A stretch of DNA of 64,000 bases from Nocardioides sp. Root1257 (lineage in GTDB: Bacteria > Actinomycetota > Actinomycetes > Propionibacteriales > Nocardioidaceae), in NCBI RefSeq assembly GCF_001425175.1, contig NZ_LMDV01000001.1, forward strand, positions 639,453 through 703,452. The letters run 5' to 3'. Each line of letters opens with the position of its first letter. The stretch's first letter is position 1. The notes under the pieces were generated by a model. The model ran no database searches. It was not told the origin of the DNA and was given only the letters and a program-made list of their open reading frames with translations. The position numbers and the translations under genes were made by a program. Shown piece after piece: positions 11,471 to 20,243 of the stretch.

Positions 11471-11562
11471 GGTGGTTTCGAGGCTCAGGCTCCAGGGCGC
11501 CTTCGCACCTCAACCACCGGCTCGATGGTGGAGGTGCGAGCGAAGCGAGCCTCGAAACCACC
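11471..11562. repeat. 92-bp palindromic repeat element, copy 1
   Basis: The ends are a perfect 16-base inverted repeat, GGTGGTTTCGAGGCTC and its complement. Inside is a second dyad built from GCACCTC-AACCACC and GGTGG-AGGTGCGAG. A related element occurs at 22698-22764. It lies 3 bases past the stop of the ABC gene and 19 bases before hisI. It looks like a small non-coding palindromic repeat that could also end transcription. Confidence 0.85.
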
Positions 11563-11565
11563 GGG

Positions 11566-13404
11566 TCAGCGGCTGGAACCCTGTTGCGACACCCAGCTCG
11601 CGTGCAGCCCCGCGTAGACCGAGCCCTCCTGCTGGACGAGCACGGCGTGCGGGCCGCGCTGGACGATCCGGCCGTGGTCGACGACCACCACCTCGTCGGC
11701 GCTCTCGGCCGTCGAGAGCCGGTGCGCGATGGTGACGCTGGTGCGTCCGCTCATCAGCCGCTCGAGGGCGCGGCCGATCCGCATCTCGAGGGCCGGGTCG
11801 ACGGAGCTGGTGGCCTCGTCGAGCACCAGCAGGTCGGGGTCGGCGAGCTGCGCACGCAGCAGCGCGACGAGCTGACGCTCGCCGGCCGAGAGCGACTCGC
11901 CGCGCTGGCCGACCTGCGTGTCGAGCCCGGCCGGCAGCCCCGCCAGCCAGTCGCCGAGCCCGAGCTCGTCCGCGCTCGCCCGGATCTCGTCGGGCGTGGC
12001 GTCGAGGCGCCCGTACTGCACGTTGCTGGTCAGGGTGTCGTCGAAGAGGAAGCCCTCCTGCGGCACCAGCACGACGCTGCGCCGCAGCGACTCCTGCGCG
12101 ATGTCGCGCACGTCGATGCCGTCGAGCAGCACCGCGCCGCTCGACGGGTCCATCAGCCGGGTCAGCAGCTTCGCGATCGTCGACTTGCCGGAGCCGGTCT
12201 CGCCGACCACGGCCACGCGGGTGCCGGCCGGGATGTCCAGGTCGATCTCGCGCAGCACCGGAGGGCCACCCGGGTAGGCGAACCCGACCTCGCGCAGGGA
12301 CACGTCGATCGGGCCGCGCGGGAGCACCTGCCCGTCCTCCCCCGGGTCGACCAGGTCGGCCGGGGTCTCGAGGATCCCGATGACCCGGCGCCAGCTCACG
12401 AGGGCGTTCTGGGCGTCGGTGAAGATCTGGGTGCCCATCTGCACGGGGCCGACGAACAGGGTGACCAGGAACGCGAACGCGAGCACCTTGCCGGCCGTGA
12501 GGTCCTGCCCGAACCCACCGCCGTGCAGGCCGATCTGGATGCCGAAGACCAGTACGGCGGCGTTGGCCAGGCCGGCCGAGATGCCACCGAGCGAGAACGA
12601 GACGACCGTGAACTGCTGGGCGCGGGTGCTGGCCGCCTTGTACTCCTCGATCGCCTCGTCGATCCGCTCCTGGGTGCGGTCCTCGATCGCGTAGGACTTC
12701 ACGACCGCTGCCCCGACGACCGGCTCGGAGATCGCGGAGAGCATCACGCCCACCTGGCGGCGCACGACGCCGTAGGCCGCGGAGAGCTTGCGCTGGAAGT
12801 AGCGGATCGAGAGGAAGAGCGGCGCGAAGCACAGCCACACGATCACGGCGAGCTGCCAGCTGTAGATCAGCATGACGACGGTGGCGATGACCACCTGCCC
12901 GACGCTCACGATCAGCAGCAGGCCGCCGAAGACGAGGAACTGGCTGACCTGGTCGACGTCGCTGGTGACCCGGGAGACGAGGGCGCCGCGGCGCTCGGTG
13001 TTCTGGGTCAGGACCGGCAGGTCGTGCACGTGCCGGAAGGCCTTGACGCGCAGCGTGGCGAGACCGCGCTCGGAGGTCGTGAAGAGCCTCGCCGTCATCA
13101 GGTACGACGCGCCGCTCGCGAGGATGATCGCGGCCGCCGCGACCAGCGCCATCACCACCGTGAACGAGACGTCGGGGCCGCCGGCGCCGTTGATGCCGCG
13201 GTCGAGGGTCTGCTGCACGGCGATCGGCACCACGACCTGCCCGCTCGCGGCCACGAAGGCCAGCGCGATCGTCCAGCCGAGTCCATCGACCAGCTCGGGC
13301 GAGACCGCCACCCCGCGACGGATCGTGTCCATCGCACCGATGTCCTCGCCGGTGTCCATCCCCGTGGTGCCGGCCGTGTCGGTGGTGGTGGTGGTGGTGC
13401 TCAT
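11566..13404 (-). CDS. ABC exporter half-transporter with canonical ATPase residues
   Basis: A 612-residue half-transporter with six membrane helices (about 50-330) fused to a nucleotide-binding domain. Walker A is GETGSGKST (about 405), Walker B LLVLDEATSSVD (about 526) and the H-loop VTIAHRLS (about 558), all canonical. The signature is LSAGE rather than LSGGQ. Its ATG overlaps the stop of the partner gene in an ATGA junction. The pair matches a heterodimeric multidrug-type exporter; the substrate is unknown. The N-terminus has a run of six threonines encoded by an ACC repeat. Confidence 0.93.
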   Translation of the reverse strand: MSTTTTTTDTAGTTGMDTGEDIGAMDTIRRGVAVSPELVDGLGWTIALAFVAASGQVVVPIAVQQTLDRGINGAGGPDVSFTVVMALVAAAAIILASGASYLMTARLFTTSERGLATLRVKAFRHVHDLPVLTQNTERRGALVSRVTSDVDQVSQFLVFGGLLLIVSVGQVVIATVVMLIYSWQLAVIVWLCFAPLFLSIRYFQRKLSAAYGVVRRQVGVMLSAISEPVVGAAVVKSYAIEDRTQERIDEAIEEYKAASTRAQQFTVVSFSLGGISAGLANAAVLVFGIQIGLHGGGFGQDLTAGKVLAFAFLVTLFVGPVQMGTQIFTDAQNALVSWRRVIGILETPADLVDPGEDGQVLPRGPIDVSLREVGFAYPGGPPVLREIDLDIPAGTRVAVVGETGSGKSTIAKLLTRLMDPSSGAVLLDGIDVRDIAQESLRRSVVLVPQEGFLFDDTLTSNVQYGRLDATPDEIRASADELGLGDWLAGLPAGLDTQVGQRGESLSAGERQLVALLRAQLADPDLLVLDEATSSVDPALEMRIGRALERLMSGRTSVTIAHRLSTAESADEVVVVDHGRIVQRGPHAVLVQQEGSVYAGLHASWVSQQGSSR

Positions 13405-15203
13405 GCTCGCTCCTCCACCAGCTCGGCATCGGTCTCGTACGCGTTGACGAGGCGGGCGTACGCCGGGCTGCGTTCCAACAGCTCGGCGTGCGTACCCCGG
13501 TCGGCGATCCGGCCCTCGTCGAGGTGGACCACCTCGTCGGCGAGCCCGATGGTGGCCTTGCGGTAGGCGACGACGACGAGGCTCGTGCCGTGGTCGCCGT
13601 CGCCGGGGCTGCGCAACGCCTCGAGGATGCGCGCCTCGACCTCCGGGTCGACCGCGGACGTGGCGTCGTCGAGGACCAGGAGGCGCGGCCGGCGGACCAG
13701 GGCCCGGGCCAGCGAGATCCGCTGCCGCTGCCCGCCGGAGAGCGACGTGCCGCGCTCGCCGAGGCGGCTGTCCAGCCCCTCGGGAAGAGCCGCGACGAAC
13801 CCGTCGGCCTGGGCGGCCCGCAGCGCCGCCCACACCTCGTCGTCGGTCACCGGGGCACCGAGCGCCACGTTGCCGCGGACGGTGTCATCGAAGAGGAACG
13901 CCGACTGCGGCACCAGCGCCACCACCTCGGCCAGCTCGCCGCGGGCGAAGTCGCGCAGGTCGGTGCCGTCGAGGACCAGGCGACCCTCGTCGGGATCCAC
14001 GAGGCGCGACATCAGCGTCGTCAGGGTGCTCTTGCCCGAGGCCGTGGCGCCGACCAGCGCCACCGTGCGGCCCGGCTCGACGGTGAACGACACGCCCTCG
14101 ATCAGCGGCTGGTCGGGGTCGTAGCGGTAGCCGAGCCCGTCGACCTCCAGCCGCGCGCCGGCGACCAGGGTCCGGTCGGCGGGGCGGTCGCCGTACGGCA
14201 TCTCGCCGGTGGCCCGCAGCACGGTGCGCACCCGGTGGTAGCCGACGACGCTGCGCGGGAACTCGCCGAGCAGCCACCCGATCGCGCGGATCGGGAACGA
14301 GACGATCGTGAGCAGGTAGGCCACGGTCACGACGTCGCCGGGGGCCGTGGCGCCGTGGAGCACCCGCTCCACGCCGACGACCAGGACGATGAGGACGCCG
14401 AGGTTGGGCAGCGCCGCGAGCGTGGGGTCGAACGCCGCACGGATCCGGCCGGCGCGGATGTTGACGTCACGGAGCAGGTGGGCCTTCTCGGCGAACCGAG
14501 CGGTCTCCTCGGCCTCGCGGCCGAGGGTCTTGACGACCATCGCGCCGTCGAAGGACTCGTGCGCGACCTCGCTCAGCTCGGCACGCAGCTGCTGCGCCTT
14601 GGTCATCAGCGGGGACGCGAGTCGCTGGTAGGCCAGGTTGGCGAGGACCACCGCCGGGAAGACGAGCAGCCCGACCAGGGCCATCACGACGTCCGCGAAG
14701 AACATCTGCGCCACCGCGATCACCATCATCGCGAGCACGCCGACCGCCATCGGCAGCGGCGCGATCGGTCCCCACGCGGCCTCGACGTCGGAGTTGGCGT
14801 TGGAGAGCAGCTGGCCCGTGGGGTGCCGGTGGTGCCACTCCATCGGCAGGGCGAGGTACTGGCGCGTCACCGCGCGGCGGGTGTGCGCCTGCATGCGGTA
14901 CTGCATGACGCCGGCGCCCAGCCGGCGGGCCACGATCCCGACCGCACGCAGCAGCGCGACCCCGAGGAAGAGGGCGAAGACCGCGATCATCAGGTCGGCG
15001 CCGATCTCACCGTCCTCGAACGCGGGCAGCACGACGTGGTCGGTCGACCAGCCGAGCACCCACGCGTCGGCCACCGTGAGCGCGCCGAAGAGCACGCTGC
15101 CGATGGTGGAGAGGGTGAAGATCCAGGGCTCGCGACGGATCGCCACCCCGAGGACGCGGAACCCCTCGATCGAGGTGCCCCGCCTGCTGCGCTGCTCGCT
15201 CAT
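13401..15203 (-). CDS. ABC exporter half-transporter with degenerate ATPase residues
   Basis: A 600-residue half-transporter with membrane domain and ATPase domain. Walker A is GATASGKST (about 384) and the signature LSGGQ is canonical. The Walker B ends LLVLDDATSAVD (about 510), with Asp in place of the catalytic Glu, and the H-loop reads VVVAYRKAT (about 545), with Tyr in place of His. These are the changes found in the degenerate site of heterodimeric exporters such as TM287/288. It precedes and overlaps its partner gene by 4 bases. Confidence 0.93.
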   Translation of the reverse strand: MSEQRSRRGTSIEGFRVLGVAIRREPWIFTLSTIGSVLFGALTVADAWVLGWSTDHVVLPAFEDGEIGADLMIAVFALFLGVALLRAVGIVARRLGAGVMQYRMQAHTRRAVTRQYLALPMEWHHRHPTGQLLSNANSDVEAAWGPIAPLPMAVGVLAMMVIAVAQMFFADVVMALVGLLVFPAVVLANLAYQRLASPLMTKAQQLRAELSEVAHESFDGAMVVKTLGREAEETARFAEKAHLLRDVNIRAGRIRAAFDPTLAALPNLGVLIVLVVGVERVLHGATAPGDVVTVAYLLTIVSFPIRAIGWLLGEFPRSVVGYHRVRTVLRATGEMPYGDRPADRTLVAGARLEVDGLGYRYDPDQPLIEGVSFTVEPGRTVALVGATASGKSTLTTLMSRLVDPDEGRLVLDGTDLRDFARGELAEVVALVPQSAFLFDDTVRGNVALGAPVTDDEVWAALRAAQADGFVAALPEGLDSRLGERGTSLSGGQRQRISLARALVRRPRLLVLDDATSAVDPEVEARILEALRSPGDGDHGTSLVVVAYRKATIGLADEVVHLDEGRIADRGTHAELLERSPAYARLVNAYETDAELVEERA

Positions 15204-15315
15204 GCCCGCCCGTCGTCGTCCTGCCCCGTCGTCCCACCCTGTCGTCCGGCGGGTGCCAGCGGGGAACCCCGCCCTCCGGTCAGGCTATTCCCACCCACCG
15301 ACACCGGGCGTCCCA

Positions 15316-15321
15316 TATATT
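15316..15321 (+). promoter_or_regulatory. -10 box for a leaderless gene
   Basis: TATATT, very AT-rich for this genome, ends 7 bases before the GTG start of the TIGR03085 gene, and no Shine-Dalgarno sequence is present. A leaderless transcript is the simplest reading. Confidence 0.6.
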
Positions 15322-15328
15322 TTCGCGC

Positions 15329-15958
15329 GTGACCGACTCCCTCGCCCGCCGGGAACGTGCCGCCCTCTGCGACCTCGCCGTCGAGGTCGGCCCCGGTTCC
15401 CCCACCGAGTGCACCGGCTGGACGGCCCGGGACCTGGTGGTCCACCTGCTGGTGCGCGAGCGCCGCCCGCTCGGCGCCGCCGGCATCGTGATGTCGCCGT
15501 TCGCCGGCTTCACGGCCCGGGCGAGCAGGGGCTACGAGAAGCAGGAGTACGACGCGCTCGTCGCCCGCCTCCGCTCACCCGGCGGCTTCTTCGTGCTTGG
15601 CCCGGTCGACCGGGCCGCGAACACCTTCGAGTACGTCGTGCACCACGAGGACCTGCGGCGCGCCCAGCCGGACTGGGCACCGCGCGAGCTCGACCCGGCC
15701 GACGTCGACGCGCTCTGGGCCCAGCTGACCAAGGGGCTGTCGTTCTTCGGTCGCAAGCTCCCCCGCCCGACCGTCGTACGACGCGCCGACACCGGCGACA
15801 CGGCGGTCGCCAAGAAGGGCACCGACCCGGTCACGATCACGGGCGACGTGGTCGAGCTGATCCTCTTCCTCTTCGGCCGGGACGCGACCTCGGGCCTGGT
15901 CTTCGAGGGTCCGGACGAGGCGGTCGCCGCGGTCCGATCGGCGGACCTCGGCGCCTGA
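15329..15958 (+). CDS. TIGR03085-family metal-binding protein (mycothiol/DinB-like fold)
   Basis: A 209-residue protein of the maleylpyruvate isomerase/DinB-like group. The opening RERAALCDLAVEVGPGSPT, then GWTARDLVVHLLVRERRP and YVVHHEDLRRAQP, supply the spaced histidines expected for the metal site. Related proteins are thiol-dependent isomerases or transferases, often linked to mycothiol, but this subfamily has no fixed function. It starts with GTG close behind a TATATT box. It is divergent from the ABC operon. Confidence 0.85.
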   Translation: MTDSLARRERAALCDLAVEVGPGSPTECTGWTARDLVVHLLVRERRPLGAAGIVMSPFAGFTARASRGYEKQEYDALVARLRSPGGFFVLGPVDRAANTFEYVVHHEDLRRAQPDWAPRELDPADVDALWAQLTKGLSFFGRKLPRPTVVRRADTGDTAVAKKGTDPVTITGDVVELILFLFGRDATSGLVFEGPDEAVAAVRSADLGA

Positions 15959-15965
15959 CCCGTCG

Positions 15966-15971
15966 TACCGT
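15966..15971 (+). promoter_or_regulatory. -10 box for a leaderless lipoprotein gene
   Basis: TACCGT (TANNNT type) ends 6 bases before the ATG of the propeller lipoprotein, inside the short gap after the preceding gene. No ribosome site is evident beyond a weak CAGG. Confidence 0.45.
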
Positions 15972-15977
15972 CAGGTC

Positions 15978-16916
15978 ATGAGACTCGCTCTCGTGGCCGC
16001 GCTGGCCGCCTCGCTGGCGGTGCTGGGCGCCTGCTCGGGGTCGGACGACCCGGACGAGCCCGCCGCCGGGCCGACCGCCCCGCGGGTCGCGACGACCGAG
16101 CTCGACGCGGGCCCGGTGGGCGTCGCCGACGTGGACGGCGAGCCCTGGACAGTGCTGGTCGACGAGGGCACGGTCCGCGCGGTTGACGACGACCGCATCG
16201 CGGTGGGCGACGCCCCGCTGCGGCTCGTCGGGACGCCCACCGGCGTGTGGGTCACGGTCATCCGCGACGGCACGGTGGTGCGGATCAATCCGTCCAGCGG
16301 GACGGTCGACCAGACCGTCCGGCTGCGCCCGGCCGGCAGCGAGCCGGAGGGCATCGCGTGGGACGGCGAGACCTTGTGGGTGGTCGACCAGGCGCACGAC
16401 CGGGTGGTGCCGCTGACGCTCGACGGCAAGCAGCTGAAGGCGCTCGCCGTCGACAGCGAGCCGCGCCTGGTCACGGCCGGTACCAGCGGGGTGTGGGTGA
16501 CGAGCTTCGGCGGCAGCGCGCTGAGCCTGGTCAGCGACGGCCGCGCCCGCACGGTCCCGCTGACGGGCTGCGTCGGGCCCCAGGGCGTGGCCGAGGCCGG
16601 TGGCCGGGTGTGGGTCGCCTGCACGCTCAGCGGCAAGGCGGTGGCCCTCGACGTACGCACACTGGAGCAGGTCGCGGAGGTCGACGACGTCCCCGACGCC
16701 GACGCGGTGGTCGCCACCGACGACACGGTGTACGTCGTCGGGCAGTCCGGGCCGACCGTCTACGTCATCGACGCGGCGACCGGCACGCTGACCGACACGG
16801 TCACCCTGGACGACGCCCATGCCACCAGCGAGAACGTCGGCGCGGCGATCGTGGGCGACGAGCTGGTCGTCACCCACCCCGACGTGCGCAGGATCTACAC
16901 GCTCCCGCTGCCCTGA
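15978..16916 (+). CDS. Predicted beta-propeller lipoprotein
   Basis: A 312-residue exported protein with a signal peptide and lipobox LGAC (Cys19). The mature part consists of repeated blade-like units with GVWVT, ETLWVVD, GVWVTS, GRVWVAC and DTVYVVG strands, as in YVTN/NHL-type propellers. No catalytic motif is visible; a binding or sensing role at the cell surface is plausible. The substrate is unknown. Confidence 0.75.
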   Translation: MRLALVAALAASLAVLGACSGSDDPDEPAAGPTAPRVATTELDAGPVGVADVDGEPWTVLVDEGTVRAVDDDRIAVGDAPLRLVGTPTGVWVTVIRDGTVVRINPSSGTVDQTVRLRPAGSEPEGIAWDGETLWVVDQAHDRVVPLTLDGKQLKALAVDSEPRLVTAGTSGVWVTSFGGSALSLVSDGRARTVPLTGCVGPQGVAEAGGRVWVACTLSGKAVALDVRTLEQVAEVDDVPDADAVVATDDTVYVVGQSGPTVYVIDAATGTLTDTVTLDDAHATSENVGAAIVGDELVVTHPDVRRIYTLPLP

Positions 16917-16958
16917 CAGGCGTACGCTGCCGACACCGACCCATCGCTGGAGGCAACC

Positions 16959-17147
16959 ATGATCGTCTTGATCGTCATCGGGATCTTCGTCGCCGTCATG
17001 GTCGTCTACGCGTTCTGGCCGCGCGCGGACGGGCTCGGCGGCCGGGTCAACCGGGCCTCGACCATCGCGCACGGCCGCGCCGGGAACTACGACGGGTCCG
17101 GCGGCAGCGGCGGGGATGCCGGCGCCGGAGGCGGCGGAGGGCTCTGA
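16959..17147 (+). CDS. Small single-pass membrane protein with Gly-rich tail
   Basis: A 62-residue protein: one hydrophobic helix at residues 1-19 (MIVLIVIGIFVAVMVVYAF), then a short polar stretch and a glycine-rich end (GGSGGDAGAGGGGG). A GGAGG ribosome site 6 bases before the ATG supports translation. I do not recognise a family. It follows the propeller lipoprotein and converges on hisF with 4 bases between the stops. Confidence 0.6.
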   Translation: MIVLIVIGIFVAVMVVYAFWPRADGLGGRVNRASTIAHGRAGNYDGSGGSGGDAGAGGGGGL

Positions 17148-17151
17148 GCCG

Positions 17152-17913
17152 TCAGCGCACCGGGTGACCGGAGGCCGCGAGCGACTGCTTGACGTCGGCG
17201 ATCCGCAGGGTCCCGAAGTGGAAGACCGTCGCGGCGAGCACGGCGTCGGCGCCGGCCTCCACGGCCGGGGCGAAGTGCTCGGTCGTGCCCGCACCGCCGG
17301 ACGCGATCACCGGGATCGTGACCTCGCGGCGTACGGCGCGGATCAGCTCCAGGTCGAAGCCGTCCTGGGTGCCGTCTGCGTCCATCGCGTTCAGCAGGAT
17401 CTCGCCCGCTCCCAGCTCGGCGGCGCGCACGGCCCACTCGATCGCGTCGAGCCCCGCGGACTTCCGCCCGCCGTGCGTGGTGACCTCGAAGCCCGAGGCG
17501 GTCCCGGACGCCCGCCTGGCGTCGACGGAGAGCACCAGCACCTGGTTGCCGAACCGGTCGGCGATCTCGGCGACCAGCTCCGGCCGGTGGATCGCAGCGG
17601 TGTTGACCGCGACCTTGTCGGCGCCGGCGCGGAGCAGCCGGTCCACGTCCTCCACGCTGCTCACTCCCCCGCCGACGGTCAGCGGGATGAAGACCTGCTC
17701 GGCGGTCGCGGAGACGATCTCCATCGTCGTGGCGCGACCCTCGTGGGAGGCCGAGATGTCGAGGAAGGTCAGCTCGTCGGCGCCCTCCGCGTCGTACACC
17801 TTCGCGAGCTCCACGGGGTCGCCGGCGTCGCGGAGCTCCTGGAAGTTGATGCCCTTCACGACCCGGCCGCCGTCGACGTCCAGGCACGGGATCACGCGTA
17901 CGGCGAGGGTCAT
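17152..17913 (-). CDS. hisF: Imidazole glycerol phosphate synthase, cyclase subunit
   Basis: A 253-residue TIM barrel that uses ammonia from HisH to turn PRFAR into IGP and AICAR. The catalytic aspartates are Asp12 in IPCLDVDGG and Asp131 in VLSVDARR. It is last in the his operon, and its ATG overlaps the priA stop (ATGA). The HisH partner is two genes upstream. Confidence 0.97.
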   Translation of the reverse strand: MTLAVRVIPCLDVDGGRVVKGINFQELRDAGDPVELAKVYDAEGADELTFLDISASHEGRATTMEIVSATAEQVFIPLTVGGGVSSVEDVDRLLRAGADKVAVNTAAIHRPELVAEIADRFGNQVLVLSVDARRASGTASGFEVTTHGGRKSAGLDAIEWAVRAAELGAGEILLNAMDADGTQDGFDLELIRAVRREVTIPVIASGGAGTTEHFAPAVEAGADAVLAATVFHFGTLRIADVKQSLAASGHPVR

Positions 17914-18644
17914 CGGGTTCCCCGGGTGAGTGCGAGCGCGTCCTCGAGGGTGAACTTCCCCTCGTAGAGCGCGGTGCCGGCGATCGCGCCCTCGACACCC
18001 TCGGGGACCAGGTCCATCAGCGCCCGGATGTCGTCGAGGGTGGTGACGCCGCCCGAGGCGACGACCGGTGCGGAGGTCACGGCGCAGACGTCGCGGAGCA
18101 GCTGGAGGTTGGGGCCGGCGAGCATGCCGTCCTTGTTGACGTCGGTGACGACGTAGCGAGCGCAGCCCTCGGCGTCGAGCCGGGTCAGGGTCTCGTAGAG
18201 GTCGCCGCCGTCCTTGGTCCAGCCGCGGGCGGCCAGCGTCCGACCGCGTACGTCGAGGCCGATCGCGATCCGGTCGCCGTGCTCGGCGATCACCTTCGCG
18301 CACCACTCCGGCTGCTCGAGGGCGGCGGTGCCGATGTTGACCCGGCGGCAGCCCGTGGCCAGCGCCGCCTCGAGGGACTCGTCGTCGCGGATGCCGCCGC
18401 TCATCTCGACCTGGATGTCGAGGGCGCCGACGATCTCGGCCTGGAGCTCGCGGTTGGTGCCGCGGCCGAACGCCGCGTCGAGGTCGACCAGGTGCAGCCA
18501 CTCGGCCCCGGCGTCCTGCCAGCGCATCGCGGCGGCCACCGGGTCGCCGTACACGCGCTCGGAGCCGGCGACGCCCTGGGCGAGCTGGACCGCCCGGCCC
18601 TCGGTGATGTCGACGGCGGGCAGGAGCTCGAGGTGGTCAGACAT
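17910..18644 (-). CDS. priA: Bifunctional ProFAR/PRA isomerase (PriA type of HisA)
   Basis: A 244-residue TIM barrel that isomerises ProFAR in His synthesis. In many actinobacteria the same enzyme also isomerises PRA for Trp synthesis. Asp12 and Asp131 are the acid/base pair. The RGW motif (Arg140, Trp142) and [11 protein letters not shown] (Asp172) match residues tied to dual specificity in the mycobacterial enzyme. No trpF is in the window. An AGAAG site precedes the ATG. Confidence 0.92.
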   Translation of the reverse strand: MSDHLELLPAVDITEGRAVQLAQGVAGSERVYGDPVAAAMRWQDAGAEWLHLVDLDAAFGRGTNRELQAEIVGALDIQVEMSGGIRDDESLEAALATGCRRVNIGTAALEQPEWCAKVIAEHGDRIAIGLDVRGRTLAARGWTKDGGDLYETLTRLDAEGCARYVVTDVNKDGMLAGPNLQLLRDVCAVTSAPVVASGGVTTLDDIRALMDLVPEGVEGAIAGTALYEGKFTLEDALALTRGTR

Positions 18645-18668
18645 GTCTTCTTCTCTACTCGGACGGGG

Positions 18669-18992
18669 TCAGCTGGTCATCAGGATGATGAGGATGGGCG
18701 CGATCAGCACGCTCAGCGCGAGGGCGAGGAAGCGGGCCGCCCAGTCACCGGAGGCGATCCAGACCAGCACGTTGAGCGCCAGCACCGAGACCACGAGCAT
18801 CCGGGTGCGGGTGCGGTGGCGCGCCGCGATCACGCCGCTCGGCCGGGTACGCCGCTTCGGGACCCAGCGACTGAGCGTGGCGACCCGGGCGTCGCGGCGC
18901 GCCCGGCGCTCCTGCTCGGCGGCCCGTGCCGTCGCCTCGATCGCCGCCAGCCGCTCGCGCTCGGCCCGGCGCTGCGCGCGCTCCTTGCTCAT
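18669..18992 (-). CDS. Uncharacterised basic membrane protein inside the his operon
   Basis: A 107-residue protein I do not recognise. The first 65 residues are very rich in Arg, Ala and Glu (MSKERAQRRAERERLAA...) and look helical or coiled-coil. Two hydrophobic segments follow (about 66-82 and 86-105). It sits between hisH (7 bases) and priA (24 bases) on the same strand, so it is co-transcribed with histidine genes. No enzyme motif is visible. Confidence 0.75.
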   Translation of the reverse strand: MSKERAQRRAERERLAAIEATARAAEQERRARRDARVATLSRWVPKRRTRPSGVIAARHRTRTRMLVVSVLALNVLVWIASGDWAARFLALALSVLIAPILIILMTS

Positions 18993-18999
18993 GCCGGCC

Positions 19000-19638
19000 T
19001 CACGACAGCGACCGCACCCAGTTGCGCAGCAGCGCGGCGCCCGCGTCGCCGGACTTCTCGGGGTGGAACTGGGTCGCGGAGAGCGGGCCGTTCTCGACGG
19101 CCGCCACGAACCGGTCGCCGCCGTGCGTCGACCAGGTCACGAGGGGCGCCCGGGTCCGGTCGTTGGTCTCGAGAGTCCAGTCGCGCACGGCGTACGAGTG
19201 CACGAAGTAGAAGCGCTCGTCCTGGATGCCGTCGAAGAGCGACGTGCCGGCCGGGACGTCGACGGTGTTCCAGCCCATGTGCGGCACGACGGGCGCCTGG
19301 ATCCGCTCGACGACGCCCGGCCACTCGTCGCAGCCCTCGGTCTCGACGCCGTGCTCGACCCCGCGCTCGAAGAGCACCTGCATGCCGACGCAGATGCCGA
19401 GCACCGGCCGCCCGCCCGCCAGCCGGCGGCCGATGATCCGCTCGCCCTTGATGGCGCGCAGGCCGGCCATGCAGGCGGCGTACGCGCCGACGCCGGGGAC
19501 CAGCAGCCCGTCGGCGTTCAGCGCCGTCTCGAAGTCACCGGTGAGGGTCACGTCGGCGCCGGCCCGCTCGACCGCGCGCACGGCGGAGCGGAGGTTGCCC
19601 GACCCGTAGTCGAGAACCACGACGTTCGGTTGGGTCAC
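19000..19638 (-). CDS. hisH: Imidazole glycerol phosphate synthase, glutamine amidotransferase subunit
   Basis: A 212-residue class I amidotransferase that frees ammonia from glutamine for HisF. The catalytic triad is Cys83 in GICVGMQ, with His192 and Glu194 in QFHPEKS. The GTG start overlaps the hisB stop in a GTGA junction. Confidence 0.97.
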   Translation of the reverse strand: MTQPNVVVLDYGSGNLRSAVRAVERAGADVTLTGDFETALNADGLLVPGVGAYAACMAGLRAIKGERIIGRRLAGGRPVLGICVGMQVLFERGVEHGVETEGCDEWPGVVERIQAPVVPHMGWNTVDVPAGTSLFDGIQDERFYFVHSYAVRDWTLETNDRTRAPLVTWSTHGGDRFVAAVENGPLSATQFHPEKSGDAGAALLRNWVRSLS

Positions 19639-20243
19639 AGAGCGCCCTTGGTGCTGGGGATGCCCGTCTCGCGCGGGTCGAGCGCGACGGCGTCGCGGAA
19701 GGCCCGCGCGAACGCCTTGAACTGGGTCTCCACGATGTGGTGCGGCTCGCGGCCGGCGAGCACGCGCACGTGCAGGGCGAAGTGGCCGTGGAAGGCGATC
19801 GACTCGAAGACGTGCTGCGTGAGGGAGCCGAGGTAGGCGGGCGTCGAGCCGCCCAGCTGGACGTACTGCTGCCCCTCGGGCTCGCCGGTGTGGACGCAGT
19901 ACGGGCGTCCGGAGACGTCGACGACAGCCTGCACGAGCGCCTCGTCGAGCGGCACGGTCGCGTCGCCGAAGCGGCGGATGCCCAGCTTGTCGCCGAGCGC
20001 CTGGCGCAGCGCCTGGCCGAGGGCGATCGCGGTGTCCTCGGTCGTGTGGTGGGCGTCGATCCAGTGGTCGCCCTCGGACTGCACGGTGAGGTCGACCAGG
20101 CTGTGCCGCGCGAACGCGGTCAGCATGTGGTCGTAGAAGCCGATGCCGGTCGAGATGTCGTGGCGACCGGTGCCGTCGAGGTCGACCTCGACGAGCACCT
20201 TGGACTCGCTGGTCTGCCGCTCGACGCGTGCGGTACGGCTCAT
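19635..20243 (-). CDS. hisB: Imidazoleglycerol-phosphate dehydratase
   Basis: A 202-residue monofunctional HisB (no phosphatase domain) that dehydrates IGP to imidazole-acetol phosphate. The manganese-binding blocks [16 protein letters not shown] and REPHHIVE, and the GIGFYDHML segment, are intact. The start [11 protein letters not shown] is taken from the family; an upstream extension is not homologous. Coupled to hisC by ATGA. Confidence 0.97.
   Translation of the reverse strand: MSRTARVERQTSESKVLVEVDLDGTGRHDISTGIGFYDHMLTAFARHSLVDLTVQSEGDHWIDAHHTTEDTAIALGQALRQALGDKLGIRRFGDATVPLDEALVQAVVDVSGRPYCVHTGEPEGQQYVQLGGSTPAYLGSLTQHVFESIAFHGHFALHVRVLAGREPHHIVETQFKAFARAFRDAVALDPRETGIPSTKGAL

Noticed and set aside
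13381..13399. GGT trinucleotide run at the start of the ABC gene as a phase-variation site
   Set aside because: Slippage by whole triplets only changes the number of threonines, so it cannot switch the gene off.
10729..13566. Long plus-strand frame opposite hisI and the ABC gene
   Set aside because: It crosses several real genes and the palindromic repeat, so it cannot be a coding unit.
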